From a virus: 64,000 bases of DNA. The position numbers were made by a program, and so were the translations under genes. Below, piece after piece: positions 18,133 through 25,531 of this stretch. Where the stretch lies: positions 1 to 64,000 of the IMG/VR virus record IMGVR_UViG_3300023179_005195. One strand, written 5' to 3'. Under the pieces are notes generated by a model that was given only the letters and a program-made list of their open reading frames with translations, made no database searches and was not told the DNA's origin. The number at the start of each line of letters is the position of its first letter. The stretch's first letter is position 1.

Positions 18133-18462
18133 CTAATTAATTTTTTTGTATTCTTCTTGAATTTTCATTAGAGCTTCGATCTTTGAAGTATATGAAATGT
18201 TTTTTACATGACATAATATTTTAATAAACAGATCAGTTACATTTTCTAAAGCTATAGGATCATGTAATTTGCCATTAGGTACGGGTTTACTGAATGTGTT
18301 TTTTGTTATATTGTCAGTTTCTAAATAAAAATCAGTTACTGAAATTTCTTGATTATCAAACTTTTGTTTTAAATTGTAAATTTCTTGGCTGGCAATTCTA
18401 ATAATTTCTATATCACAATTCATACAGTATTGATAATTTTCTTCCCAAATTTCGCTACTCAT
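18133..18462 (-). CDS. Small protein, GEhS/T-EEY family copy 3
   Basis: 109 residues starting MSSEIWEENY. Core YNLKQKFDNQEISVTDFYLETDNI aligns with the two downstream paralogues. More divergent and AT-rich than the others. Stop overlaps nothing; start overlaps the stop of the lipoprotein gene (ATGA). Function unknown. Confidence 0.65.
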   Translation of the reverse strand: MSSEIWEENYQYCMNCDIEIIRIASQEIYNLKQKFDNQEISVTDFYLETDNITKNTFSKPVPNGKLHDPIALENVTDLFIKILCHVKNISYTSKIEALMKIQEEYKKIN

Positions 18463-18863
18463 CTTGGCCTACTCCCTATTATAGATTGCATACGTTTTGA
18501 ACTATTTTCTATATTATCAAATTTTAATTTACAAAATATAATACTAACAGACCCTTTAGTATATCTTTCATGCAACTCTTTGGCTATTTCATTTAACTCT
18601 TTAGAGGCTGCTTGAACATCTTTATTTCTTGGTACGTGCTCGCTATACATCATAAACAACTCAGTTTGAGTAAAAATATGCCTAGCATGATCTTTACTTT
18701 GTTCTACATTAGCGCACTCTTCTTTATATCTATGTGCCTGTGATCGTATATCTGTAATTAATTTATATTCATTAGGATCATATTTAGTCATTAAGTATGC
18801 ATCTAATAGTACACATCCTGAAAGAAAGCTCGATAGTACTAATGCAAAAAATATTCTAATCAT
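18459..18863 (-). CDS. Phage lipoprotein
   Basis: 134 residues with a lipoprotein signal peptide: MIRIFFALVLSSFLSGC, lipobox LSGC and acylation at Cys17. The mature part is helical and charged (IRSQAHRYKEECANVEQSKDHARHIF), ending RPR. It overlaps the next lipoprotein gene by 4 bases. Near the spanin pair it may be an accessory outer-membrane lipoprotein; exact role unknown. Confidence 0.7.
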   Translation of the reverse strand: MIRIFFALVLSSFLSGCVLLDAYLMTKYDPNEYKLITDIRSQAHRYKEECANVEQSKDHARHIFTQTELFMMYSEHVPRNKDVQAASKELNEIAKELHERYTKGSVSIIFCKLKFDNIENSSKRMQSIIGSRPR

Positions 18864-19195
18864 TTTGATCCTGTTATCGCTGCCTTGCTTTTATTAACAG
18901 TTTCTTCGTAATTATTCTTTTGATCCTTATACCATTGTTGCCAACTATCGTTTTTCAAAGAACACTTATAATGTAATGTATAATTCTCAACTAAGTTATT
19001 AAGTAAATCATTTAATCGTACAGGTTCACCTTCTTTTCCAGCTTTTAGTTCTTTTAATTCTTCACATTTTTTCATTAGTTCGACACTGGCAGGTGGCCAA
19101 TCCGGAGGAGGTACTGGCACACGTATTACTTTAGGTTCAAATAACCCACAACTAGAAATTAATAAAGTGCAAAAGATAATACCAAGCATTCTCAT
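18860..19195 (-). CDS. Rz1-like outer-membrane spanin lipoprotein
   Basis: 111 residues. Lipoprotein signal MRMLGIIFCTLLISSC with a lipobox ending at Cys16, followed by a proline-rich segment VPVPPPDWPP and then LNNLVENYTLHYKC ... WQQWYKDQKNNY, the arrangement of o-spanins in aquatic T4-like phages. Gene overlaps the stop of the inner-membrane coiled-coil gene (19192-19815) by 4 bases, as Rz/Rz1 pairs often do. Would fuse inner and outer membranes at the end of lysis of a Gram-negative host. Confidence 0.75.
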   Translation of the reverse strand: MRMLGIIFCTLLISSCGLFEPKVIRVPVPPPDWPPASVELMKKCEELKELKAGKEGEPVRLNDLLNNLVENYTLHYKCSLKNDSWQQWYKDQKNNYEETVNKSKAAITGSK

Positions 19196-19815
19196 TGCTT
19201 TTCTCCCTTCACTACTTTATTAATTTGGTCAACTACGGCGTTTGGAATAGGACACTCTTGATTAGCTCTTCTAGCATCTTCAAGTTCTTTCTGATGTTTT
19301 GCTTCTTGTTCTTTAAACTTATTATTAAAAGCTTCTTTCTCTGCCGAACTCATCTTATTAAAGTTAACAGATGCTTCTGCCGCTTTTCTACGTTCTTCTG
19401 CTGCTTTAGCTTCTAAGTCTTTTGTTTTACCAAAAAGAGCGCCGACCTGATCTTTTAATTGATCTTTCTCTTTATCTATTTTTTCTTCTTCTTGTTTTAC
19501 AGTTGAGTCTGTTTCAGCGGTAATATTTTCTGCTTTTTTATTACCTTCTTCTATTATGTTTATTACTTCTTCTGAAGTTCTATAGTTCAAGGCCCCTTCA
19601 ACATAAACTGACCCCAATAGTACAACAAAACTTAATATTCTAATAGGTAATGCATAAATTCCCATAAAAGGAATTAATCGCATAACAAATGTTAAAAAAT
19701 ATCCTAAAAATCCTGCAATAACTAATAGATGCCATACACCAGCTGGTATCCAATCCATAGTTGTCTCTAACATCCATAACAAAAGGTTAACTTCAGGTTC
19801 TGATTGTTCGGACAT
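19192..19815 (-). CDS. Rz-like inner-membrane spanin candidate
   Basis: 207 residues from ATG at 19815 (Shine-Dalgarno AGGTGG; a GTG three codons earlier at 19824 is possible). Two or three hydrophobic segments at about 25-80 (WHLLVIAGFLGYFLTFVM, ILSFVVLLGSVYV), then a long charged coiled coil (about 95-190) and a C-terminal ANQECPIP ... VDQINKVV with one Cys. Coiled coil plus terminal Cys and the overlapping Rz1-like lipoprotein support an i-spanin; the extra membrane segments are unusual and could mean a fused holin-like part. Confidence 0.65.
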   Translation of the reverse strand: MSEQSEPEVNLLLWMLETTMDWIPAGVWHLLVIAGFLGYFLTFVMRLIPFMGIYALPIRILSFVVLLGSVYVEGALNYRTSEEVINIIEEGNKKAENITAETDSTVKQEEEKIDKEKDQLKDQVGALFGKTKDLEAKAAEERRKAAEASVNFNKMSSAEKEAFNNKFKEQEAKHQKELEDARRANQECPIPNAVVDQINKVVKGEKQ

Positions 19816-19817
19816 GT

Positions 19818-20561
19818 TTACCACCTATTTTTTTCTAAAACAACTGCACGATCCCCATTTCTAATTAAAAACACATTACCAATTTTGTCAATATCGTAGT
19901 TTCCGAGATACTTTGCTAAAAATATAACTTGGCTTTGACTACTTTCATCTAATCTCAAAGCACCAGGAAATGCTTTTAGTACATTATTATAATCTCCTAT
20001 TGCTAGAAAAGTTGTTTCAATGTCATTAGCAAATGGTTTTCTAAATGTTAATCTATTATTTTCTGTTAATTGTAATTCCACAGATCCTTGATCAAAAAAA
20101 TCATTTAAATCTGATTCTTTTATTTCTAACATAGCAGATTCATAGGATTGTGGTGTTAAAGGAACATTTTCTGTTAATGATTCTTTGGTAAATTCTACAC
20201 TGTGATTTGCTTTTTGGTATCTGAACCTCCAATTTTCGCAATCGCATAATTTAGTTACACCGTCTAATAGCTCTTCAAGTTGTTCAGCAAGTTGAGGAGT
20301 TCTTTGAATTTCTACAAATACTTGGTATTTGCCATCGTGCTCTTCTCCTGCGCTCATGTCTGCATCTAATATAAAATCATAACCTTTTTCTATAAATTCT
20401 ACCAGATCTATAGCAGGATGTTTTTCTTTAACTTTAAATCCTATAACAACAATATCTTTGTCTTCGCCCATCTTACTTTTATATTGGTCTACTGTAAAAA
20501 GTTTGTCTATATAATTCTTTAAATCTCCAGATCTCAATCCTTCTTTAAGATGTTTACGCAT
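19818..20561 (-). CDS. Conserved virion-type protein
   Basis: 247 residues, acidic, soluble. Segments VVIGFKVKEKHPAIDLVEFIEKGYDF and DADMSAGEEHDGKYQVFVEIQR are the kind conserved in hypothetical virion proteins of aquatic T4-like phages. Overlaps the gene upstream by 8 bases, and the two likely work together. No catalytic motif visible. Confidence 0.65.
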   Translation of the reverse strand: MRKHLKEGLRSGDLKNYIDKLFTVDQYKSKMGEDKDIVVIGFKVKEKHPAIDLVEFIEKGYDFILDADMSAGEEHDGKYQVFVEIQRTPQLAEQLEELLDGVTKLCDCENWRFRYQKANHSVEFTKESLTENVPLTPQSYESAMLEIKESDLNDFFDQGSVELQLTENNRLTFRKPFANDIETTFLAIGDYNNVLKAFPGALRLDESSQSQVIFLAKYLGNYDIDKIGNVFLIRNGDRAVVLEKNRW

Positions 20562-21075
20562 TAGCTGGTGCCTCCTGTGGTGCTTGTTGCGCTGCTGCTT
20601 CTTGAGTCATATCCATACTATTGTATTTCATTAATTCTGCTCTTCTAGCAGATTCTTTATTTTCTTGTCCAACTGCAACATCCTGCATGAGTTTTTTAGG
20701 CATCGTAATTGTAACTATCCACACTGGATGAGCATCTATTTTACCTTTACGTGTTCCGGGCCTGAAATCTCCAGGATCTTTTATTTTTCTTGGCATAAGA
20801 ATATGGTCTTTTTTATATGTAATATCGCAACCATAGTCAACTAATCGTTTTGCTCCTTTTGGATCCGGAGCAGACTTTAATGGCCACATAAATTGACAAG
20901 TAATATCATGTCTGTTAACATGCGGGCCCTCTACTAATTCTCCATCTTCCCAATTATCAAATACATAAATGTCTAATTCGTCTAATACTCTTTCAAAATC
21001 TTTGACCACAGAAAAAGCACCGTTATTTTCACTTATAACTTGTAGGTTTTTAATAATGTCTAGAACGTCATGCAT
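20554..21075 (-). CDS. Conserved virion-type protein
   Basis: 173 residues. Contains NWEDGELVEGPHVNRHDITCQFMWP and a VRP-free basic segment PGTRKGKIDAHPVWIVTITMPK, ending in an Ala/Gln-rich tail (AAAQQAPQEAPANA). Shine-Dalgarno AAGGATAA precedes the ATG, and a CTAAATA late-like motif lies 18 bases upstream. First gene of the 15.4-21.1 kb minus-strand block. Function unknown; probably structural. Confidence 0.65.
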   Translation of the reverse strand: MHDVLDIIKNLQVISENNGAFSVVKDFERVLDELDIYVFDNWEDGELVEGPHVNRHDITCQFMWPLKSAPDPKGAKRLVDYGCDITYKKDHILMPRKIKDPGDFRPGTRKGKIDAHPVWIVTITMPKKLMQDVAVGQENKESARRAELMKYNSMDMTQEAAAQQAPQEAPANA

Positions 21076-21092
21076 ATGATTATCCTTGTCTG

Positions 21093-21100
21093 TATTTAGT
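21093..21100 (-). promoter_or_regulatory. Late-promoter-like motif ACTAAATA
   Basis: Minus-strand ACTAAATA followed by C, 18 bases before the ATG at 21075 with AAGGAT between. This is in a real intergenic gap (21076-21215) and leads the lysis/virion block, so it is one of the better late candidates. Confidence 0.45.
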
Positions 21101-21185
21101 TTTTTTTTGAGTGATTATATACAATGATTAAAATTAGGCTATTTTATTGCCTTTTTAAAATCATATTTTAAATACATTTGCAGGT

Positions 21186-21205
21186 TGATCATTATATTAT
21201 GATCA
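21186..21205 (+). promoter_or_regulatory. Perfect dyad upstream of phoH
   Basis: TGATCAT, 6-base TATATT spacer, ATGATCA. The right arm abuts the Shine-Dalgarno AGGAG of phoH and the centre holds a TATATT/TATTAT -10-like sequence. It may be an operator or an RBS-masking hairpin. Confidence 0.4.
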
Positions 21206-21215
21206 GGAGAGTAAA

Positions 21216-21971
21216 TTGCCTAGAACCAAGCGTCGTGAACGGAATTCTTTTTTAGAAAAGGATCCTAGATTTTCAAAAGAAATGAGCAATAACCTTATAC
21301 AGATTAAGCCTTACCTAAAACGTAAACAGCAAGTTAGTATAATTCCCAGAAACCTGTCTCAAGAAAAATATTTTGAACTGTTAATAAATCCAAAAAAATA
21401 TATAATATTAGCTATCGGTCCTGCGGGAACAGGCAAAACGATGTTAGCTGTCCAGATGGCTATAAAATTACTTAAAGAAGGTATAACCAGTAAAATTATT
21501 GTTACCCGACCAGCTGTTTCAGTTGATGAGGAACACGGATTTTTACCAGGCACATTAATTCAAAAAATGGAACCTTGGACAAGACCAATATTTGATGTTT
21601 TCGAGGAATACTATCATCCTCGAGAAATATTAAGTATGTTGGAAGATGGAGTTATAGAAATTTCGCCGTTGGCTTATATGAGAGGGCGTACTTTTAAAAA
21701 TGCTTTTGTCATAGCAGATGAAATGCAAAATGCCACACCTTCTCAAATGAAGATGTTATTGACCAGACTCGGAGAAAATTCTAGAATGGTAGTTACGGGA
21801 GATTTATGTCAGGCAGATAGGCCTCGAGAAAACGGTTTGTTTGAATTTTGCAAATTACAAGAAGAAGGAGGTGATTTAAAAATGATCGCTATGGCAAAAT
21901 TCGAAACAAAGGATGTAGAAAGGCATCCTGTTGTAAAAGAAGTTTTAAAAATATATAAAGAAGTGGTTTGA
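21216..21971 (+). CDS. phoH: PhoH-like P-loop ATPase
   Basis: 251 residues, one of only two plus-strand genes. Start is TTG at 21216, supported by AGGAG ending 6 bases upstream. Walker A GPAGTGKT (residues 68-75), Walker B-type VIADEMQNAT and the arginine-containing VVTGDLCQAD are typical of PhoH. PhoH belongs to the Pho regulon in bacteria and is a common gene in marine phages; its reaction is uncertain, and RNA-linked ATPase or helicase-type activity is suggested for relatives. Faces the clamp-loader gene across a shared terminator. Confidence 0.92.
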   Translation: MPRTKRRERNSFLEKDPRFSKEMSNNLIQIKPYLKRKQQVSIIPRNLSQEKYFELLINPKKYIILAIGPAGTGKTMLAVQMAIKLLKEGITSKIIVTRPAVSVDEEHGFLPGTLIQKMEPWTRPIFDVFEEYYHPREILSMLEDGVIEISPLAYMRGRTFKNAFVIADEMQNATPSQMKMLLTRLGENSRMVVTGDLCQADRPRENGLFEFCKLQEEGGDLKMIAMAKFETKDVERHPVVKEVLKIYKEVV

Positions 21972-21974
21972 AAT

Positions 21975-22022
21975 AATAAATCGAGCAAACGATCAGCCTG
22001 CTTTTATACTGCTCGATTTATT
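21975..22022. terminator. Bidirectional hairpin between phoH and clamp loader
   Basis: 13-bp perfect stem (AATAAATCGAGCA / TGCTCGATTTATT) with a 22-base loop in the gap between convergent genes, whose stops are at 21971 and 22024. The A/T-rich foot gives a T run on both strands. Confidence 0.7.
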
Positions 22023-22023
22023 G

Positions 22024-22944
22024 TTATAGTCTTGACAACTTGACTAGACAGGCCGCAAGATTTATTTCTGGATCTGCAATGAGAGCATGATCTACCAGAC
22101 CTTGTTTAATAATAAGCAAGGCTTTATCTTTTGTCTCATCTGTTTTTCCAAACAATTCTAAATTATCGTACATCCAACGATAGATTTCTTCCATTTCTTC
22201 TGGTCTAACTTTACCGCAGAGTAATTTTCTAGCATCTTGTATTTTACCCTGTTTAAATAATTCAACCATGTCTATTTTATAATCACTAGACTCTCTATCG
22301 TTGGTACTTGGTAATAAAAGTTTTTGGTTAGCACAATGTTGTTGAATCATGTTTATACATTTTCTAAGATCAGGATAGGTAACCTTAACAAAAGTATCTA
22401 ATACATCTAATTCAAAATCTATTTCTTCTTCGACTAAAATTGTTGCCACCCTAGCAGTAAATTCTGTTTGGTCAGTACGTTCTACATGAAAGCCCTGACA
22501 TCGACTATGTATGGCAGGAATAATTCTGTTTGGATAGTTACATGTAAGTATGAATCTACTATGGTTGCTGTAAGTTTCCATTACACCACGAAGTATGGCT
22601 TGAGCATTTGGAGTTAGATAATCTGCTTCATCTAACAAAACAATTTTAAAAGGACCAAACGGAATCATTTGAACAAAATTAATAATTTTGTCTCTTACTG
22701 TCTCTACATTGTTTTCTCGTGATGCATTAATTTCTAATACATCGTAATCTTCGATCCCGAGCTCATTTATGAGAACTTTTGCCAATGTTGTTTTGCCAAT
22801 GCCTGCCGCACCACTTAGTAACAGATGAGGAATAGACTTTTCTTTGATCCATAATTGAACTTGTCGTTTTTGTGCTTTATCTTTAAAGACATACTGATCT
22901 ACTGTTTTAGGTCTATAACGCTCTGTCCAAAGTTCTTTAGCCAC
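22024..22944 (-). CDS. 44: Sliding-clamp loader large subunit, gp44-like
   Basis: 306 residues of the RFC small-subunit/T4 gp44 type. N-terminal LWTERYRPKTVDQYVF, Walker A GAAGIGKTT (45-53), Walker B LLDEADYL (about 104-111) and the SRC box with arginine finger (IHSRCQGF). The protein loads the sliding clamp on DNA with ATP. The small subunit (gp62) and clamp (gp45) are not in this window. Start overlaps the upstream gene by 8 bases. Confidence 0.92.
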   Translation of the reverse strand: MAKELWTERYRPKTVDQYVFKDKAQKRQVQLWIKEKSIPHLLLSGAAGIGKTTLAKVLINELGIEDYDVLEINASRENNVETVRDKIINFVQMIPFGPFKIVLLDEADYLTPNAQAILRGVMETYSNHSRFILTCNYPNRIIPAIHSRCQGFHVERTDQTEFTARVATILVEEEIDFELDVLDTFVKVTYPDLRKCINMIQQHCANQKLLLPSTNDRESSDYKIDMVELFKQGKIQDARKLLCGKVRPEEMEEIYRWMYDNLELFGKTDETKDKALLIIKQGLVDHALIADPEINLAACLVKLSRL

Positions 22945-23302
22945 GTAATGACTCCATAGTTACAATCTTGCTTAGACTTTCTCCTAGGTTTTGTTCATGA
23001 GTGACAATATGTAGGTTTTGGTTATTTCGATCTTTAAGACGATCATAGGTTCGTGTTTCTACGACCATACCACCTGCTGCTCTGTGAATAGTAATACGCA
23101 TAGGCTGATTTGAGTCTAATTCTGTAGAATCCACTAGTCTTGAGCCTGATAATGCCTCTACTTGCTCTTCATTGAGCCAGTTGCGAATCCAGCGTTTAAA
23201 TTTTGATTTCATGGTTGCCTTTTGTTTTGTTACATTTCGTCGTCTATTATATTCTGCACTATTGTTAATGGTAAGTATAGTTATGGGATTACTTGATGTC
23301 AT
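22937..23302 (-). CDS. Conserved hypothetical protein upstream of clamp loader
   Basis: 121 residues, basic N-terminal half (KSKFKRWIRNWLNEE) and a strand-rich C-terminal half (MRITIHRAAGGMVVETRTY, IVTHEQNLGESLSKIVTMESLRG). The WLN...RAAGG...VVETR pattern occurs in T4-like phages of aquatic hosts. First gene behind an exact sigma-70 promoter. Function unknown. Confidence 0.7.
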   Translation of the reverse strand: MTSSNPITILTINNSAEYNRRRNVTKQKATMKSKFKRWIRNWLNEEQVEALSGSRLVDSTELDSNQPMRITIHRAAGGMVVETRTYDRLKDRNNQNLHIVTHEQNLGESLSKIVTMESLRG

Positions 23303-23309
23303 TTCTAAC

Positions 23310-23326
23310 CTATTATCATATAATAG
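23310..23326 (-). promoter_or_regulatory. Inverted repeat at transcription start
   Basis: CTATTAT, 3-base CAT, ATAATAG: perfect 7-bp dyad directly downstream of the -10 box at 23327-23332 and straddling the predicted start near 23320. Possible operator, or a hairpin present only in read-through RNA. Confidence 0.4.
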
Positions 23327-23355
23327 ATTATAAGATTTTCTTTAATAGTTGTCAA
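23327..23355 (-). promoter_or_regulatory. Sigma-70 promoter for 22937 gene and clamp loader
   Basis: Minus strand TTGACA (23350-23355), 17 bases, TATAAT (23327-23332): exact consensus. Predicted start near 23320, 18 bases ahead of the ATG at 23302. Confidence 0.85.
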
Positions 23356-23375
23356 ATGATATTATTAAATTCTGA

Positions 23376-23708
23376 TTAATTTCGTAGTACATCAGAAGGT
23401 GGATTTTCTGATACTGCAAGTATAGATTTACCTTCGATCATTCTTAATTCTTTTGTGTTACCGTCTTTATCTTCCCATTCTACTGTTCTTGTCCACCGAC
23501 CGTGTTCTACCAATACCCATTCCCCAATTATCACATCTTTTTGATCTTTTCCGATAGCAAATACTCTTCCCCATCTAGGATGTATACCAGATGTTTTACC
23601 GTTGTCACTGGCTATGAATAATCCGCTTTTTGTAATTTCATGATCAAAATTCATGTCGCTAACAATAATGTTATCCCTCAATGGAATAACTTTTCCTTTA
23701 AGTTTCAT
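23376..23708 (-). CDS. GroES-like co-chaperonin (gp31-like)
   Basis: 110 residues, usual GroES size. N-terminal VIPLRDNIIVSDM, glycine-containing mobile-loop region (TKSGLFIASDNGKTSGIHPRWGRVFAIG) and VIIGEWVLVEHGRWTRTVEW give the GroES barrel. T4 gp31 replaces host GroES to fold the capsid protein; the same is likely here, since no GroEL is present. Sits with replication genes, downstream of a Pol III alpha-like fragment. Confidence 0.88.
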   Translation of the reverse strand: MKLKGKVIPLRDNIIVSDMNFDHEITKSGLFIASDNGKTSGIHPRWGRVFAIGKDQKDVIIGEWVLVEHGRWTRTVEWEDKDGNTKELRMIEGKSILAVSENPPSDVLRN

Positions 23709-23718
23709 ATTTTTCCTC

Positions 23719-23967
23719 TTATACTCCTGTTGGTTTTTTATCTTTTTTTTCTATTGGTTTAATTTCTTCACGTTGTTTAGCAGGTGTTTTTTCGTAATAA
23801 TCTGCTACAATTTGTTCTCTTTTTCTTATTATCTTTCCACCTGGACCTAGCTCATCGCCTCTTGCATTAACACGTACGTTACCTACAGCAGGCATAAGTT
23901 CATTATTGCGCATGATTTTTTCCATGTCAACTTCTTTTCCTTGAAACGATTTATATGTTTTATTCAT
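23719..23967 (-). CDS. Conserved small basic protein
   Basis: 82 residues with MRNNELMPAVGNVRVNARGDELGPGGKIIRKREQIVADYYE, a signature I associate with T4-like phages of aquatic bacteria, and a Lys/Pro-rich tail. No membrane segment. Overlaps the upstream gene by 8 bases. Function unknown. Confidence 0.7.
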   Translation of the reverse strand: MNKTYKSFQGKEVDMEKIMRNNELMPAVGNVRVNARGDELGPGGKIIRKREQIVADYYEKTPAKQREEIKPIEKKDKKPTGV

Positions 23968-24490
23968 TTTTTAACTCCTTTAGAAATTCATTTATATCTA
24001 ACTGATACTTCAAAGAATCTATTTTATGTACTCCTATTAAGTATAATACATAACTGGCAACGCAACTACCTCTGCCTACACCCCACACAATATTGTTTTC
24101 TCGCATGGTATCTACCAAGTATTTAAGGTAATATAATAGGTCATACATTTTATGCTGAGTAAATAATTTTAATTCTTTTTCTACTCTATTACGTTTTTCT
24201 TCAGTGTCACAAGACTGATATAACATTTCAATAAGATTCGGACAATAATTTTTTGGCATAAACCAATGGCCTTGATTATGTAGATCAAATTCTTCCATTG
24301 TTAAGTTATTCGATTGGATGGACCTTATACATGCAATATTATCTTTATTTTTGTTTAACGCATGATTAAACTGTGATACTACAGATTCTTCAAAGAAGAA
24401 CCTGCCTAAATCTTGTGTTTTTGTTGAATATATAACTTGAACAGCTTCATCCTCGCTTAAAGTAACCTGACCATATGAATTTATTTCCAT
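23960..24490 (-). CDS. DNA polymerase III alpha-like fragment
   Basis: 176 residues. The C-terminal part, VWGVGRGSCVASYVLYLIGVHKIDSLKYQLDINEFL, matches the family C polymerase palm segment (GRGSxxGS...hxxIDPL). The gene ends just before the point where DnaE carries its first catalytic Asp pair, so polymerase activity is not expected. N-terminal half (SEDEAVQVIYS, FDLHNQGHWFMP) is unlike the PHP domain. Perhaps a DNA- or nucleotide-binding relic kept by T4-like phages. The ATG at 24490 coincides with the predicted transcription start of its promoter. Confidence 0.7.
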   Translation of the reverse strand: MEINSYGQVTLSEDEAVQVIYSTKTQDLGRFFFEESVVSQFNHALNKNKDNIACIRSIQSNNLTMEEFDLHNQGHWFMPKNYCPNLIEMLYQSCDTEEKRNRVEKELKLFTQHKMYDLLYYLKYLVDTMRENNIVWGVGRGSCVASYVLYLIGVHKIDSLKYQLDINEFLKELKNE

Positions 24491-24495
24491 AATTT

Positions 24496-24524
24496 ATTAT
24501 ATTATAGATAGGGCTAAATGTCAA
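24496..24524 (-). promoter_or_regulatory. Sigma-70 promoter for Pol III-like/GroES genes
   Basis: Minus strand TTGACA (24519-24524), 17 bases, TATAAT (24496-24501): exact consensus. The TGA inside TTGACA is the stop codon of the upstream gene. Start would fall at 24489-24490, i.e. on the ATG, implying a leaderless message. Confidence 0.8.
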
Positions 24525-24763
24525 CGGTCTATGTTAATTAAGTCGTCAAAATCTTTATTTTTTTCTTGTAGTTTTTTGTGATTTTCTATGTGCCTATTGG
24601 CTTGCTCATTTCTATAATGTGATATGGCAATATTGAGCTGTTCGCAAACTAAGCCTTGACCCATTTTAGCAGCTATTGTGTATTTTTTAAAAAGTTCTGC
24701 TATTTTTAGTTCTATATCATCGTCTTTTAATTTGCTCAGATCTTTTATTAATGGGTTATACAT
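24521..24763 (-). CDS. Conserved small helical protein
   Basis: 80 residues from ATG at 24763 (TAATG overlap with the upstream stop; a TTG start at 24787 is possible). MYNPLIKDLSKLKDDDIELKIAELFKKYTIAAKMGQG and a C-terminal NKDFDDLINID are conserved in T4-like phages. Probably helical; function unknown. Confidence 0.7.
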   Translation of the reverse strand: MYNPLIKDLSKLKDDDIELKIAELFKKYTIAAKMGQGLVCEQLNIAISHYRNEQANRHIENHKKLQEKNKDFDDLINIDR

Positions 24764-25518
24764 TAACTTAATCCAACTTGTTTCCAACTTCCGTTATAAA
24801 CATAAATCTTGTTATTGGTAGAATCGTAATATAAAGGAACTGTTCCTGCTATACTAGTTGGTACACCTGTTGGTGCCCCAGCAGCAGACGGTATGCGAAT
24901 AAATCCGTCCTTCATTGCTGTCGTGCCGGATTTGGTATACACATTGCCATTACCGTCTGTTTTAATTGCCATATTCACCAATTCAGCTGCAAATACAGTA
25001 TTACCGCTGTCATAACTCCATAAATTCCAAATCACAGGAGTAGTTTGAGTATAGCTTACAGGAAATCCTGTTCTTGTTAATAATGTTGTAATACCGCCTA
25101 AGTTAATGTTTATAACACTGGAAGTACTTGGAGTTATTTCTAAAGTTACCACACCACATTTATTGTCACTTGGCCAATTTACCACAGTGAATGTATGGGT
25201 ATTCACGTTAACTGAATATTTTTGGTAACTACCAGTTTGATAATCTACTTCTACTACTCCACTGACTGATCCATTGTTAACAGTTAATAAACTTGGGGCC
25301 TGTAAAGTTGCTCTTTTTACAATATTTTCACCAAAGTCATTTGTTGTGGTTAGGCTAACTGATCCATTTTGTAGCCCTGTTATTTCTTTGCTAGCAACTC
25401 CTAGAGCAGACTGTATTTTAGAAAAGTTGTTCCTAAACCCCTGTGAGTCATTATCTTCTCCTGGAACAGGAAAATTAACATTTATAGAATTGCTATAATT
25501 TGTAATAGTACTAGCCAA
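24763..25518 (-). CDS. Tail-fibre-associated virion protein
   Basis: 251 residues, start TTG at 25518 supported by GGAG 9 bases upstream. The N-terminus (NYSNSINVNFPVPGEDNDSQGFRNNFSKIQSAL) is a typical virion-anchor domain of aquatic T4-like fibres, the middle is beta-rich, and the C-terminus (GTVPLYYDSTNNKIYVYNGSWKQVG) is a small beta motif often ending fibre or hinge proteins. Follows the 1145-residue fibre gene. Confidence 0.75.
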   Translation of the reverse strand: MASTITNYSNSINVNFPVPGEDNDSQGFRNNFSKIQSALGVASKEITGLQNGSVSLTTTNDFGENIVKRATLQAPSLLTVNNGSVSGVVEVDYQTGSYQKYSVNVNTHTFTVVNWPSDNKCGVVTLEITPSTSSVININLGGITTLLTRTGFPVSYTQTTPVIWNLWSYDSGNTVFAAELVNMAIKTDGNGNVYTKSGTTAMKDGFIRIPSAAGAPTGVPTSIAGTVPLYYDSTNNKIYVYNGSWKQVGLS

Positions 25519-25531
25519 AGTCTAACTCCGC

